A DNA stretch of 64,000 bases from Pseudonocardia kunmingensis (GCF_006716445.1 NZ_VFPA01000002.1:992001-1056000), one strand, 5' to 3'. Shown: positions 8,785 to 17,038, counted from the first letter of the stretch. Notes: generated from the sequence alone by a model not told the origin. Translations and numbers: made by a program.

Positions 8785-9627
8785 ATGGGCCGGATCGTCG
8801 GGATCTTCGCCGCCCCGCACAACCCCCTGCTGTGGCGCACCCTGCGCGGCGAGGTCGAGCCGGACCTCCTCGCGACCCGGGACGCGTTCCGCGCGATGCG
8901 CGAGCGGATCACCGAGCTGCGGCCGGACGTGCTGGTCGTCGTCGGCACCGACCACATGACGCAGTGGTTCCACGACAACATGCCGACGTTCCTCGTCGGC
9001 CGCAGCGACCTGGTGCCGACCACGTTCTTCAACGAGGAGCGGGAGTTCGGGATCCCGCAGGACGTGCTGGTCGGCGACCCCGCACTGGGGCTCGACCTGC
9101 TGCGCGGCGGGATGGCGCACGGCGTCGACTTCGCCAGCTCGCAGGAGCTGCGCGCCGACCACAGCATCTACCTGCCCCACGCGTTCCTGTCGCCGTCGCC
9201 GGACGTCGCCGTCGTCCCGATCTTCACGAACTGCATCGCCCCTCCGTTCCCGGGGCCCGAGCGGTTCTTCCGGCTGGGCGAGGTGATCCGCCGGGCGGTG
9301 GCCGAGTCGCCGCTGGACCGCCGCGTCGTGCTCGTCACGAGCGGGCACCTGGCCACCGAGGTCGGCGGGCCCAAGCAGTTCCGCGGATCCTCGGACCCGG
9401 AGTTCGACGAGGACGCGATCCGGTGGCTCGCCGACGGGAACGTGGAGGAGATCTTCCGGGAGCTGACGCTCGAGCGGATGCTGGCGGCCGGCAACGTGAC
9501 GCCGCAGTTCCTCAACTTCGTCGTGGCGATGGGCGCCGCGGGGGGCGCCCCCGCGGCGTACGCCGTGGGCCTGCGCTCCCGGTTCGCCTCGTCGCCCTTC
9601 GTGGAGTGGAAGGCGGGGGAGCGATGA
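8785..9627 (+). CDS. Class III extradiol ring-cleavage dioxygenase, LigB-type catalytic subunit
   Basis: Catalytic (beta) subunit of a protocatechuate 4,5-dioxygenase-like enzyme, 280 residues. Non-haem Fe(II) ligands of the LigB fold are in place: His12 in APHNPLL and His57 in GTDHMTQWFHDNM; further conserved His occur in ADHSIYLPHAFL and VTSGHLATE. The start ATG directly abuts the previous stop. The partner LigA gene follows with a 4-bp overlap, as in two-subunit LigAB enzymes. Reaction: meta-cleavage of a catecholic or related dihydroxy ring using O2. The exact ring substrate is not readable. Confidence 0.88.
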   Translation: MGRIVGIFAAPHNPLLWRTLRGEVEPDLLATRDAFRAMRERITELRPDVLVVVGTDHMTQWFHDNMPTFLVGRSDLVPTTFFNEEREFGIPQDVLVGDPALGLDLLRGGMAHGVDFASSQELRADHSIYLPHAFLSPSPDVAVVPIFTNCIAPPFPGPERFFRLGEVIRRAVAESPLDRRVVLVTSGHLATEVGGPKQFRGSSDPEFDEDAIRWLADGNVEEIFRELTLERMLAAGNVTPQFLNFVVAMGAAGGAPAAYAVGLRSRFASSPFVEWKAGER

Positions 9628-9965
9628 GCAGGCACGCGGTGAACGCCTTCATGCGGCTGGTCAACATGGACCGCGACAGCCTGGCCGGCTACGTGGCCGA
9701 CCCGCCGCGTTTCGTGGCCCGCTACGTGGAGCGCGGCGGGTTCGAGGCGCCCCCGTGGGTCGCGCGGGGCGGACCGCTCACCGAGACCGAGCGGCAGGCC
9801 CTCGCCGCGCGGGACTACGGGGCGCTGTACGCGATGGGCGCCCACCCCTACCTGCTCTGGAGCTTCGCCGAGGCGGTGTGGGTGCCCGAGGTCAGCCGGG
9901 CCGAGCTGGTCGAGGACTTCCGCGCCAAGGCCCTGCAGGCCGGTCACCCCAGCTACGAGAGCTGA
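9624..9965 (+). CDS. LigA-type small subunit of extradiol dioxygenase
   Basis: Small (alpha) subunit, 113 residues, of the LigAB-type dioxygenase encoded just upstream. It resembles the helical LigA domain (AVNAFMRLVNMDRDSLAGYVADP near the N-terminus, then the LTETERQALAARDYGALYAMGAHPYLLW region, which closes the active site in LigAB). ATGA overlap with the LigB gene supports equimolar synthesis. End of the ATPase-led operon: the next gene has its own promoter and operator region. Confidence 0.85.
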   Translation: MSRHAVNAFMRLVNMDRDSLAGYVADPPRFVARYVERGGFEAPPWVARGGPLTETERQALAARDYGALYAMGAHPYLLWSFAEAVWVPEVSRAELVEDFRAKALQAGHPSYES

Positions 9966-10004
9966 CCCCGCCACCGTGTGCGGACCGGTCCGCTGTGCGT
10001 AGGC

Positions 10005-10023
10005 ATTGGATCCTGAATCCAAT
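10005..10023. promoter_or_regulatory. Perfect ATTGGAT-N5-ATCCAAT inverted repeat, probable GntR operator
   Basis: Seven-base arms ATTGGAT (10005-10011) and ATCCAAT (10017-10023) around five bases, 28 bp upstream of the FGD-like start. It is the best-conserved member of a family of sites at 4628, 11808-11858 and 15589. Length and symmetry fit FadR/FCD-type GntR dimers, and two such regulators are encoded 1-2 kb downstream. Confidence 0.65.
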
Positions 10024-10050
10024 TCGTTCTCAGGAGAAGGCAGGCACCAC

Positions 10051-11070
10051 ATGCTGAAGTTCGGCTACAAGGCATCGGCGGAGCAGTTCCCGCCGCGGGA
10101 GCTCATCGATTTCGCGGTCCGGGCCGAGAGGTCGGGCTTCGACTCCGTGTTCGTGAGCGACCACCTGCAGCCGTGGCGCCATCACGGGGGCCACGCGCCC
10201 GCCGCGCTGCCGTGGCTGGGTGCGCTGGTCGCCGGCACTCGGACCGTGACGGTCGGCACGAGCGTCCTCACCCCGACGTTCCGCTACCACCCGGGCGTCA
10301 TCGCCCAGGCGTTCGCGACCCTGGGCTGCCTCGCCCCGGGGCGGGTCGTGCTCGGCGTCGGGTCCGGGGAGTCGATGAACGAGGCGCCGCTGGGCCTGCG
10401 CTGGCCGGAGGGCAAGGAGCGGTTCGCCCGGCTCAAGGAGGCGCTGCACCTGATCCGGGAGCTCTGGACGCAGGAGCGCGTGACGTTCGAGGGCGACTAC
10501 TACAGCACCGACCGGGCCACGATCTACGACCGGCCCGAGCAGCCGGTGCCGCTGTACGTGGCCGCGTCCGGACCGGCGGCGACCCGCCTCGCAGGCCGCG
10601 TGGCCGACGGGTTCATCTGCACCAGCGGCAAGGGGCGCGGCCTCTACACCGACACGCTGCTGCCGGCGTTGGCCGAGGGCGCGGCCCGGGGCGGCCGGGC
10701 TCTCGACGACCTCGACCTGATGATCGAGGTGAAGGTGTCGTTCGACCCCGACCGGGACCGGGCGCGCCACGACACCCGCTTCTGGGGCGCGCTGGCGCTG
10801 TCCGGCGAGGAGAAGCTCGGGGTCGAGGACCCCGTCGAGATGGAGCGGCTCGCCGACGCCCTGCCCATCGAGCGCGTGGCCTCCCGCTGGATCGTCTCGT
10901 CGGACCCGGACGAGCACGTCGAGTCGATCTGGCAGTACGTCGACATGGGGTTCCGGCACCTGGTGTTCCACGCACCCGGCCCCGACCAGGCCCGTTTCCT
11001 GGATCTCTACGAGTCGTCGATCCTGCCGCGCCTGCGCGAGCGGGAGGCGGACCTGTGCGCTGCAGGGTAG
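10051..11070 (+). CDS. F420-dependent glucose-6-phosphate dehydrogenase-like LLM enzyme
   Basis: Luciferase-like (LLM) F420 oxidoreductase, 339 residues, close to mycobacterial FGD over its whole length ([44 protein letters not shown]). Residues known for FGD are present: catalytic His38, Trp42 and Glu107, and the phosphate-binding Lys194, Lys255 and Arg279 (FGD1 His40, Trp44, Glu109, Lys198, Lys259, Arg283). It therefore may truly oxidise glucose-6-phosphate to supply F420H2, rather than act on a ring compound. Start: ATG with CAGGAGAAGG upstream. Its 3' end overlaps the convergent GntR gene by 64 bp. Confidence 0.85.
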   Translation: MLKFGYKASAEQFPPRELIDFAVRAERSGFDSVFVSDHLQPWRHHGGHAPAALPWLGALVAGTRTVTVGTSVLTPTFRYHPGVIAQAFATLGCLAPGRVVLGVGSGESMNEAPLGLRWPEGKERFARLKEALHLIRELWTQERVTFEGDYYSTDRATIYDRPEQPVPLYVAASGPAATRLAGRVADGFICTSGKGRGLYTDTLLPALAEGAARGGRALDDLDLMIEVKVSFDPDRDRARHDTRFWGALALSGEEKLGVEDPVEMERLADALPIERVASRWIVSSDPDEHVESIWQYVDMGFRHLVFHAPGPDQARFLDLYESSILPRLREREADLCAAG

Positions 11071-11762
11071 GTCTCGGGGGCCGAGTCGAGCTCGGCGAGC
11101 AGCCCGGCGCAGACGGCGTCGAGGTGCGACTTGACCCAGCGCCGCGCCCCGGGCAGGTCGCCGGCGACGACGAGGTCCACGAGCCCGCGGTGGCTGTGCG
11201 CGTGGTCGTGCACGCGCAGGCCGAGCAGGTCCCGCCCGACGCTGCTGCGCAGCTGGTCGATCACGCCTACCAGGACCGGGTTCTCGTCGGCGCCGTAGAG
11301 CTCGTGGTAGAAGGCCACGCGGTCCTCGAGGAAGTCGCTGGTGCGCTCCGGGTCGTCGAGCCGATCGGCCATCTCCACCAGGCGTTCCGCGCGCTCGGGC
11401 GTCATGCTGCGGATCGCGAGCTTGATGGCCTGCGCCTCGAGCAGTGCTCGCACCGAGTAGGTCTCGCGCACCTTCTCCGCGGTCAGGGTGGCCACCACCG
11501 CGCCGCGGTGCGGCTTGAAGACGACCAGCCCCTCGGTCTCGAGCTGGATGATCGCGCTGCGCACCGGGATCCGGGAGACGCCGATGGCCTCGGCGATGGC
11601 CTCCTGACCCAGCTTCTGCCCCGGTTGCAGCGCGCCCGTGAGGATCGCCTCGCGCAGGATCGCGTAGACGAGCTCGCCGACGGTCGTGTACCCGCCGGAC
11701 AGGCGGTTCACGACGTCGGAGAGTGCGGGGACGTCGTCCTCCAGGGGCCGTCTGCGCGCCAC
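11007..11762 (-). CDS. FCD-domain GntR transcriptional regulator 1
   Basis: A 251-residue FadR-subfamily regulator. A winged HTH lies at about residues 30-95 ([37 protein letters not shown], the wing [12 protein letters not shown]), followed by an all-helical FCD effector domain with metal-ligand-type residues ([25 protein letters not shown]). The Arg/Ser-rich tail is unusual and is the part that overlaps the convergent FGD-like gene by 64 bp. GTG start, no clear ribosome site. It is divergent from a second FCD regulator; the gap between them holds operator-like half-sites, so auto- and cross-regulation is likely. Ligand probably an organic acid of the pathway. Confidence 0.88.
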   Translation of the reverse strand: MARRRPLEDDVPALSDVVNRLSGGYTTVGELVYAILREAILTGALQPGQKLGQEAIAEAIGVSRIPVRSAIIQLETEGLVVFKPHRGAVVATLTAEKVRETYSVRALLEAQAIKLAIRSMTPERAERLVEMADRLDDPERTSDFLEDRVAFYHELYGADENPVLVGVIDQLRSSVGRDLLGLRVHDHAHSHRGLVDLVVAGDLPGARRWVKSHLDAVCAGLLAELDSAPETYPAAHRSASRSRRRGRIDDS

Positions 11763-11807
11763 GCGACGCAGCGTAGACCCGGGGCGCGATCAGGACCTCG
11801 GCGGCTC

Positions 11808-11858
11808 GTATCCAATAGCCGGAGCCGGGCATCGGGGAAAGCTGGATCCTGGATACGA
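11808..11858. promoter_or_regulatory. Operator-like half-sites between divergent GntR genes
   Basis: GTATCCAAT (11808-11816) faces TGGATAC (11850-11856), a 7-bp inverted pair, and TGGATCC (11843-11849) overlaps the second arm. These match half-sites of the palindromes at 4554, 4628 and 10005. The spot lies between the starts of both FCD-GntR genes, as expected for autoregulation. Confidence 0.5.
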
Positions 11859-11905
11859 AGTCCGCAAGGATGGGCAGCGGTCGGCGCAGCGGTGGGGGAG
11901 AGCTG

Positions 11906-12676
11906 ATGGGCACGCAGTCCGGTACGCGGGCGCTCCGGGACCTGGCCCACCGCATGGCGCCGGGGTACCGGTCGGTGGGGGACATGGTTTACGCCGTCCT
12001 CAGGGACGCCCTGCTCGCGGGCGCCTTCCAGCCGGGCGAGCGCCTGCGGCAGGAGACGCTCGCCGACGCCATCGGGGTGTCGCGGGTGCCGGTGCGCGCC
12101 GCACTCCTGCAGCTGGAGTCCGACGGCCTCGTCACCTTCCAACCCCGGCGGGGCGCCGTGGTGAGCGCCCCCACGGCCGACGACGTCGCCGAGGTCTACG
12201 AGCTGCGCCGCGTCCTCGAGGCGTACGCGCTGCGGCGGTCGATGGCCGTGATGACCGAGGAACGGCTGGCCGAGCTGCGCAGGCTGGCGGACGAGTCGGA
12301 CGCCCAGACCGAGGGCGCCCCCTTCGTCGAGTCGCGCAAGCGCTTCTACCACGCCCTCTACGACGGTGACCGGAACCCGCAGCTGCTGGAGATGGTCGAG
12401 CAGCTGCGCCTCAAGGTGGGCCGCTACATGCTCGGCTGGCGCCTGCACGGGGCGGGCGAGCACACCCACCGCGACCTCGTCGAGGCGGTCTCCCGCGCGG
12501 ACGCCGACGGCGCCGAGCGCATCCTCACCGAGCACCTCGAACGCGTCCGGGACGGCGTCCTCGGCATGCTCCGCCACATCACGCGGGCCGCGGATCCCGA
12601 GCCACCGACGACACCCACCCGGCCGGTCGGCGGCCGCCGTCCCGACAGGGAGATGACGTGCGCACCCAGGACGTGA
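11906..12676 (+). CDS. FCD-domain GntR transcriptional regulator 2
   Basis: FadR-subfamily regulator of 256 residues, similar in plan to its divergent neighbour. Winged HTH (AVLRDALLAGAFQPGERL, ADAIGVSRVPVRAALLQLE, FQPRRGAVVSAPT), then FCD domain (RKRFYHALYDGDRN, HTHRDLVEAVSRAD). The ATG at 11906 is preferred to one 36 bp upstream because GGGGGAG lies 6-8 bases before it. It overlaps the start of the alpha/beta hydrolase gene by 19 bp, so the two are co-transcribed. The pair of regulators may respond to two different intermediates. Confidence 0.88.
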   Translation: MGTQSGTRALRDLAHRMAPGYRSVGDMVYAVLRDALLAGAFQPGERLRQETLADAIGVSRVPVRAALLQLESDGLVTFQPRRGAVVSAPTADDVAEVYELRRVLEAYALRRSMAVMTEERLAELRRLADESDAQTEGAPFVESRKRFYHALYDGDRNPQLLEMVEQLRLKVGRYMLGWRLHGAGEHTHRDLVEAVSRADADGAERILTEHLERVRDGVLGMLRHITRAADPEPPTTPTRPVGGRRPDREMTCAPRT

Positions 12677-13614
12677 CCTTCTACAGCGAGGGCGACCGCA
12701 TCGCGGCCCTCTGGCGCACCCCGGACACCGGTGACGGGCCGTGGCGGGCGGTCGTGCAGGGGCCGGGCTGGCTCGGGCTCAAGGACGCGAAGCTCTACGT
12801 CCGGTACCACGAAGCGCTCACCGAGGCCGGCTACGCGGTGCTGATCCTCGACTACCGGGGGTTCGGGGACTCCGCGGGCGACCGCGGTGTGCTCTCACCG
12901 GCGCGCCAGCTCCAGGACCTGGTCAACGCCGTCACCTACCTGACGACGCGGGCCGACGTCGACGCCGACGCGATCGGCACGTTCGGCACCGGCGGCACCG
13001 GCGGGGGGAACGCGGTGCTGCTCGCCGAGGCCGATCCGCGGATCAAGGCCGCGGTCAGCCAGGTGCCGGTCGCCGACGGCGAGGACTGGCTGCACCGCAT
13101 GCGCCAGGAGCACGAGTGGCTGGCCTTCCGGGAGGCGCTGGAGGAGGACCGCAGGGTCCGCGTCAGCACCGGTGCGGGCAGGCGCGTGCACCCGCGCGAG
13201 GAGATCATGGTGCCGACCCCGGAACGGCGGGCGAGCACGGTGAAGTCCGACGTCGACGACCGGATCCCGGCGTCGGTCCCGCTTGCCGCGGCGGAGGAGA
13301 TCATCGCCTACCGGCCGATCGACGCGGCCGCCCGCCTGAGGACCCCGCTCATGGTCATCGGGGTCGAGGGCGACGCCACCACGCCCACCGACCACGCCGA
13401 GCGCCTCTACGAGGCGGCGCGCGGTCCGAAGTGCCTGGTGATGCAGCGGCACACCACGCACTACGCCGCCTACGACCGGTACTGGGAGCAGACGACCCCC
13501 CGCATCGTCGCCTGGTTCGACCGGTACCTGCGCCCGGCCGACGTCGTCGTCACCACGAGCCACGCCGCCCTCGACGAGGTCGAGACCCTGCACGCCGCTG
13601 ACGAGAGGACCTGA
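12658..13614 (+). CDS. Alpha/beta-hydrolase fold protein without serine nucleophile
   Basis: A 318-residue alpha/beta-hydrolase of the dienelactone hydrolase/S15-like type (LDYRGFGDSAGDRG oxyanion region; PLMVIGVEGDATTPTDHAERLY with the acid; HTTHYAAY with the His). The nucleophile elbow, normally G-x-S-x-G, reads GTFGTGGTGGGNA: no Ser, Cys or Asp at the expected place. Either the enzyme uses another residue or water, or it is a non-hydrolytic fold (cofactor-free lyase, oxygenase or decarboxylase are known in this superfamily). GTG start with GGGAGA upstream; it is followed 2 bp later by the LLM gene. Confidence 0.75.
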   Translation: MRTQDVTFYSEGDRIAALWRTPDTGDGPWRAVVQGPGWLGLKDAKLYVRYHEALTEAGYAVLILDYRGFGDSAGDRGVLSPARQLQDLVNAVTYLTTRADVDADAIGTFGTGGTGGGNAVLLAEADPRIKAAVSQVPVADGEDWLHRMRQEHEWLAFREALEEDRRVRVSTGAGRRVHPREEIMVPTPERRASTVKSDVDDRIPASVPLAAAEEIIAYRPIDAAARLRTPLMVIGVEGDATTPTDHAERLYEAARGPKCLVMQRHTTHYAAYDRYWEQTTPRIVAWFDRYLRPADVVVTTSHAALDEVETLHAADERT

Positions 13615-13616
13615 GG

Positions 13617-14591
13617 ATGAAGTTCGGACTGCTGCTGCCCCACTTCGGTGAGCACGCGAGCAAGGAGAAGCTGCTGGAGGGCTCGAAGCTCGCCGAGGAC
13701 AAGGGGTTCGACTCGGTCTGGGTGCGCGACCACCTCGTGTTCGAGCCGCACGGCGAGATGGAGAAGCCCAACCGGACCTTCTACGACGCGCTGACGACGC
13801 TGACCGCGATCGGCGCGGTCACCGACCGCATCGAGCTGGGCACCGGGTCGCTCATCCCGTTCCGCCACCCGCTGGTCACGGCCCTGATGGCGGGCACGAT
13901 CACGCAGCTCGTGGGGCAGCGGCTCATCCTCGGGTTCGGCGCCGGCACCTTCGACCACGAGTTCGAGGCCATCGGCTGGGGCCACCACGACCGCGTGGAG
14001 CTGGTGCGCTCGAACGCCGAGATCCTCCGCCGCGTGTTCACCGAGAACGACGTCACCTACGACGACGGTGTGTTCTCGTTCTCCGACGTGACGATCGAGC
14101 CGAAGCCGATCGGCGGCCCGGTCCCGTTCTGGTACTGCGGGGCGACACCGCGCTCGGCGCGCCTGGCCGTGGAGTTCTGCGACGGGTGGATGCCGGGCCG
14201 GATCTCGATGGCCACGCTGGCCAAGCGGATCACGACGATGCAGGAGCTGTCGCAGGAGAAGGGCCGCGCGACACCGACGGTCGCGGTCATCCCGCCCACC
14301 AGCATCGAGGAGACCCGCGAAGAGGCGCTGCGGCACGTCAACATCCCCGGGCTGCTCGCCTGGGCGAACAAGGCGAAGTTCGCGGTGAAGCCGCCCTCGG
14401 GCAGCTTCGAGACGGTGGAGGACCTCGAGGGCCAGCTCATCGTCGGCGACCCGGACGACGCCGTCCGCGAGGTGCGCAAGTTCGCCGACCTCGGGGTCGA
14501 GCACCTCGTCTTCGACTTCCGCTTCAAGTTCGACCGGTTCTTCGAGCAGATCGAGCTGCTCGGCACGGAGGTACTGCCGAAGCTGCGCTGA
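13617..14591 (+). CDS. LLM class flavin-dependent oxidoreductase
   Basis: Luciferase-like monooxygenase-fold protein, 324 residues, with typical openings (MKFGLLLPHFGEHASKEKLL; KGFDSVWVRDHLVFEPHG; RIELGTGSLIPFRHPL). Members use FMNH2 with O2 or F420, for oxygenation or hydride transfer; sequence alone does not decide which. It starts 2 bp after the hydrolase stop with GAGGACCTGAGG upstream, so the two are one operon with the GntR gene. In this island it may catalyse an oxygenation or reduction of the substrate ring before LigAB cleavage. Confidence 0.85.
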   Translation: MKFGLLLPHFGEHASKEKLLEGSKLAEDKGFDSVWVRDHLVFEPHGEMEKPNRTFYDALTTLTAIGAVTDRIELGTGSLIPFRHPLVTALMAGTITQLVGQRLILGFGAGTFDHEFEAIGWGHHDRVELVRSNAEILRRVFTENDVTYDDGVFSFSDVTIEPKPIGGPVPFWYCGATPRSARLAVEFCDGWMPGRISMATLAKRITTMQELSQEKGRATPTVAVIPPTSIEETREEALRHVNIPGLLAWANKAKFAVKPPSGSFETVEDLEGQLIVGDPDDAVREVRKFADLGVEHLVFDFRFKFDRFFEQIELLGTEVLPKLR

Positions 14592-14601
14592 GCAGGCCCA
14601 C

Positions 14602-15501
14602 TCACGTGCGGGCCGGCCGGGTGCGCATCGGGCGCGTGAAGTCGGAGAGCTCGCGCGCGAAGGCGGCCACGACCTCCGAGGACCGGTTGCGCGCCCACGC
14701 CACGTGCAGGTCGAACTGCAGCGGGTGGCCCTCGGCGTCGCAGATCGGGCGGGTGGTCAGGTCGAATCCGCGCCGGTCGACGGTGTCGCTGATGATCGCG
14801 ACGCCGAGGCCGGCCTCGGCGAGCGCGGCCAGCGTCTGCCCGACGCTGCACTCGTAGACGACGTCAGGCTCCACCGCCTGGACCCGGCAGGCGGACAGGA
14901 ACAGCTCGGTCGACAGGAACGAGCGGCCGTTGACGAGCACGAGCTCCCGGTCGAGCTCGGCGACATCGAGGGGACCGCTGCCGGCGGCGAGCCGGTGCCG
15001 GGCCGGCAGCACCGCCTGGACCGTGACCGTGGTGATGGGCAGGCTCTCGAACGTCGGCGGTACCGGCGCCGCGATGATCGCGGCGTCGCACTCGGCGGCC
15101 TCCAGCCTGCGCCGCATCCGGTGCGCCCCGTCCTCGATCATGGTCACCCTGGTCGAGGGGTGGCGGGGGATCCAGTCGGAGAGGAACGCGGCGAGGTAGC
15201 TGCCGGCCGCGGTGGCGCTGCACCCCAGCCTGATCGACGCCGGGCTCGCCCCCACCGTGGCGGCCCGCACCTCGTCGGCCATGTCCAGGACGCGCCGGGC
15301 ACCGTCGACGAGCGCCTCGCCGTGGCCGGTCAGCCGCACGCCCCATGCACCGCGCTCCAGCAGGGCCACTCCCAGCTCCTGTTCGAGGCGGCCGATCCTG
15401 CGCGTCACGACCGGCTGGGAGACGAACAGCGCCTCGGCGGCGCGCCGGAAGCCGTTGTGCTCCACGACCGCCAGGAAGGCCTGCAGGTCCACGAGGTCCA
15501 T
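14602..15501 (-). CDS. LysR-family transcriptional regulator
   Basis: A 299-residue LysR regulator. The N-terminal HTH (DLQAFLAVVEHNGFRRAAE, SQPVVTRRIGRLEQELG) is followed by a periplasmic-binding-like effector domain starting near residue 90 (SIRLGCSATAAGSYLAAFL). The ATG at 15501 has GGAGG nine bases upstream; the longer frame is not needed. It is divergent from the dihydroorotase-like gene, and a TATCA-N12-TGATA repeat lies between them, so it likely controls that gene and itself. It converges on the LLM gene with a 10-bp gap. Confidence 0.9.
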   Translation of the reverse strand: MDLVDLQAFLAVVEHNGFRRAAEALFVSQPVVTRRIGRLEQELGVALLERGAWGVRLTGHGEALVDGARRVLDMADEVRAATVGASPASIRLGCSATAAGSYLAAFLSDWIPRHPSTRVTMIEDGAHRMRRRLEAAECDAAIIAAPVPPTFESLPITTVTVQAVLPARHRLAAGSGPLDVAELDRELVLVNGRSFLSTELFLSACRVQAVEPDVVYECSVGQTLAALAEAGLGVAIISDTVDRRGFDLTTRPICDAEGHPLQFDLHVAWARNRSSEVVAAFARELSDFTRPMRTRPART

Positions 15502-15527
15502 GTACCGCCTCCGCGATCTGATTTCGC

Positions 15528-15549
15528 TATCACTTCTCCGCAAATGATA
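15528..15549. promoter_or_regulatory. TATCA-N12-TGATA inverted repeat, probable LysR operator
   Basis: TATCA (15528-15532) and TGATA (15545-15549) form an interrupted dyad in the LysR/amidohydrolase divergent gap. It is the only AT-rich patch nearby. Size and position, 27 bp upstream of the LysR start, fit a LysR recognition site with T-N11-A character. Inferred from position. Confidence 0.5.
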
Positions 15550-15588
15550 TCGGCTGTGTCACTCCCGCAGGTGCAGTCGCCTGCATAG

Positions 15589-15596
15589 TGGATCCA
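15589..15596. promoter_or_regulatory. TGGATCCA site upstream of dihydroorotase-like gene
   Basis: TGGATCCA (in the context AGTGGATCCAATCG) repeats the core of the GntR-type sites at 4628 and 10005. It lies 40 bp before the GTG start at 15636. An 8-bp palindrome can occur by chance, but its recurrence at promoters of this island supports a role. Confidence 0.4.
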
Positions 15597-15635
15597 ATCG
15601 ACGGGCCGCCCGGCCCGCGTGGAGGAGGGGCGAGC

Positions 15636-17030
15636 GTGGCGATCGACACTGTGGTGCGGGCCGGGACCGTGGTCCACGACTGGGGTCGTGAGCAGGCATC
15701 CGTCGGCATCGACGGGGGACGGGTGGTGGGCCTCTACGCCCCGGGCGCCGAGCCGGAGGCCCGCGAGGTGATCGACGCCGGCGGGTGCCTCGTGCTGCCC
15801 GGAGCGGTGGACATGCACAGCCACCACCGCGAGGGCACGGACGAGGGCTTCGAGTACAAGGAGGACATCGTCACGGTGACCCGGGCCTGCGCCGCGGGTG
15901 GTGTCACCACGACCGTGGCGATGCCGAACATCCAGCCACCGCCCAACACGACCGAGCGCCTCGAGGCGCTCTTCGAGCGGTACCGGCAGCGGGCGCTGGT
16001 GGACTGGAACGTCAACCCCGCGGGCACCGTGGTCACCGAGATCCCCGGCCTTGCGGCGATGGGCGTGGCGGCGTTCAAGGTCTTCATGGTGGTCGACACC
16101 GGCCGCGACTACCCGCACATGCCCGGTATCGGCGTCCACGACCACGGGCAGCTCATGGCGATCATGGAGGCCTGCGCGGCGGCCGACGTGCCGCTGATGG
16201 TGCATCCCCACGACCAGGAGCTGATGGACCACATCGAGCAGCGGTTCTGGGACCGGGGCGAGCGCGACGCGCTGGCGTACGCGAAGGCCTACGCCGCCCA
16301 CGACGGACTGATCTGGGAGACGGCCATCGCGACCCTGCTGCGGATGCAGCAGGCCACGGGGGTCCACCTGCACCTGCTGCACGTGCAGACCGCGGGCAGC
16401 GTCGAGCTGATCCGCCAGGCGAAGGCGCGCGGGCAGAAGGTGAGCGCGGAGATCAACCCGTGGGCGCTGTTCCTGGGCAACCGCTGGGAGAACATCGAGA
16501 AGTGGGGCTCCTACGCCCTGAGCTACTACGTGCCGGAGAAGAACACCGGCGCCCTCTGGGCGGGCCTGGGCGACGGCACGATCGACATCGTCGCCACCGA
16601 CCACGCCCCGCACACGCGGGACGAGAAGGAGATCGGCTGGACCGACGGCTGGAAGGCCCACACCGGCACCCCGTCCACGCAGTTCTTCCTGCCGATGCTC
16701 CTGACCGCGGCCCAGGAGGGCCTGATCAGCGTCGAACGCGTCGTCGGGGCGACCAGCTCCGTGCCCGCCGACCTGTTCCGGCTCGCCGGGAAGGGGCGGA
16801 TCGCCGTCGGGCACGACGCGGACCTGGTCGTCGTGGACCCGTCCGCCGACCACGAGATCACCGACGACGAGGTGCTGAGCAAGATCGGCTGGACGCCCTA
16901 CGCGGGCGTCCGGCTCACCACCGTGCCCCGTCGCACGCTGGTGCGCGGGACGACGGTGTTCGCCGACGGGGTGGTGGTGGCCGAGCCCGGACACGGGCGC
17001 CAAGCCGCTGCGGTCCGCACCCTCGCCTGA
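15636..17030 (+). CDS. Dihydroorotase/hydantoinase-like cyclic amidohydrolase
   Basis: A 464-residue binuclear-metal amidohydrolase of the dihydroorotase/allantoinase/D-hydantoinase group, which opens cyclic amides. Ligands visible: HSHHREG (H-x-H) near residue 60, Lys of AFKVFM (bridging carboxylated Lys), His of MVHPHDQE, His of LHLLHVQTAG, and Asp in VATDHAPHTRDEKE. The GTG start is set by GGAGGAGGGG upstream. It is divergent from LysR and carries a GntR-like site. The cluster to its right (RidA, HyuA, HyuB, DUF917) also handles cyclic amides, so a hydantoin-, dihydropyrimidine- or allantoin-like ring is a reasonable substrate; dihydroorotate itself is unlikely. Confidence 0.85.
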   Translation: MAIDTVVRAGTVVHDWGREQASVGIDGGRVVGLYAPGAEPEAREVIDAGGCLVLPGAVDMHSHHREGTDEGFEYKEDIVTVTRACAAGGVTTTVAMPNIQPPPNTTERLEALFERYRQRALVDWNVNPAGTVVTEIPGLAAMGVAAFKVFMVVDTGRDYPHMPGIGVHDHGQLMAIMEACAAADVPLMVHPHDQELMDHIEQRFWDRGERDALAYAKAYAAHDGLIWETAIATLLRMQQATGVHLHLLHVQTAGSVELIRQAKARGQKVSAEINPWALFLGNRWENIEKWGSYALSYYVPEKNTGALWAGLGDGTIDIVATDHAPHTRDEKEIGWTDGWKAHTGTPSTQFFLPMLLTAAQEGLISVERVVGATSSVPADLFRLAGKGRIAVGHDADLVVVDPSADHEITDDEVLSKIGWTPYAGVRLTTVPRRTLVRGTTVFADGVVVAEPGHGRQAAAVRTLA

Positions 17031-17038
17031 GGCGGAAC

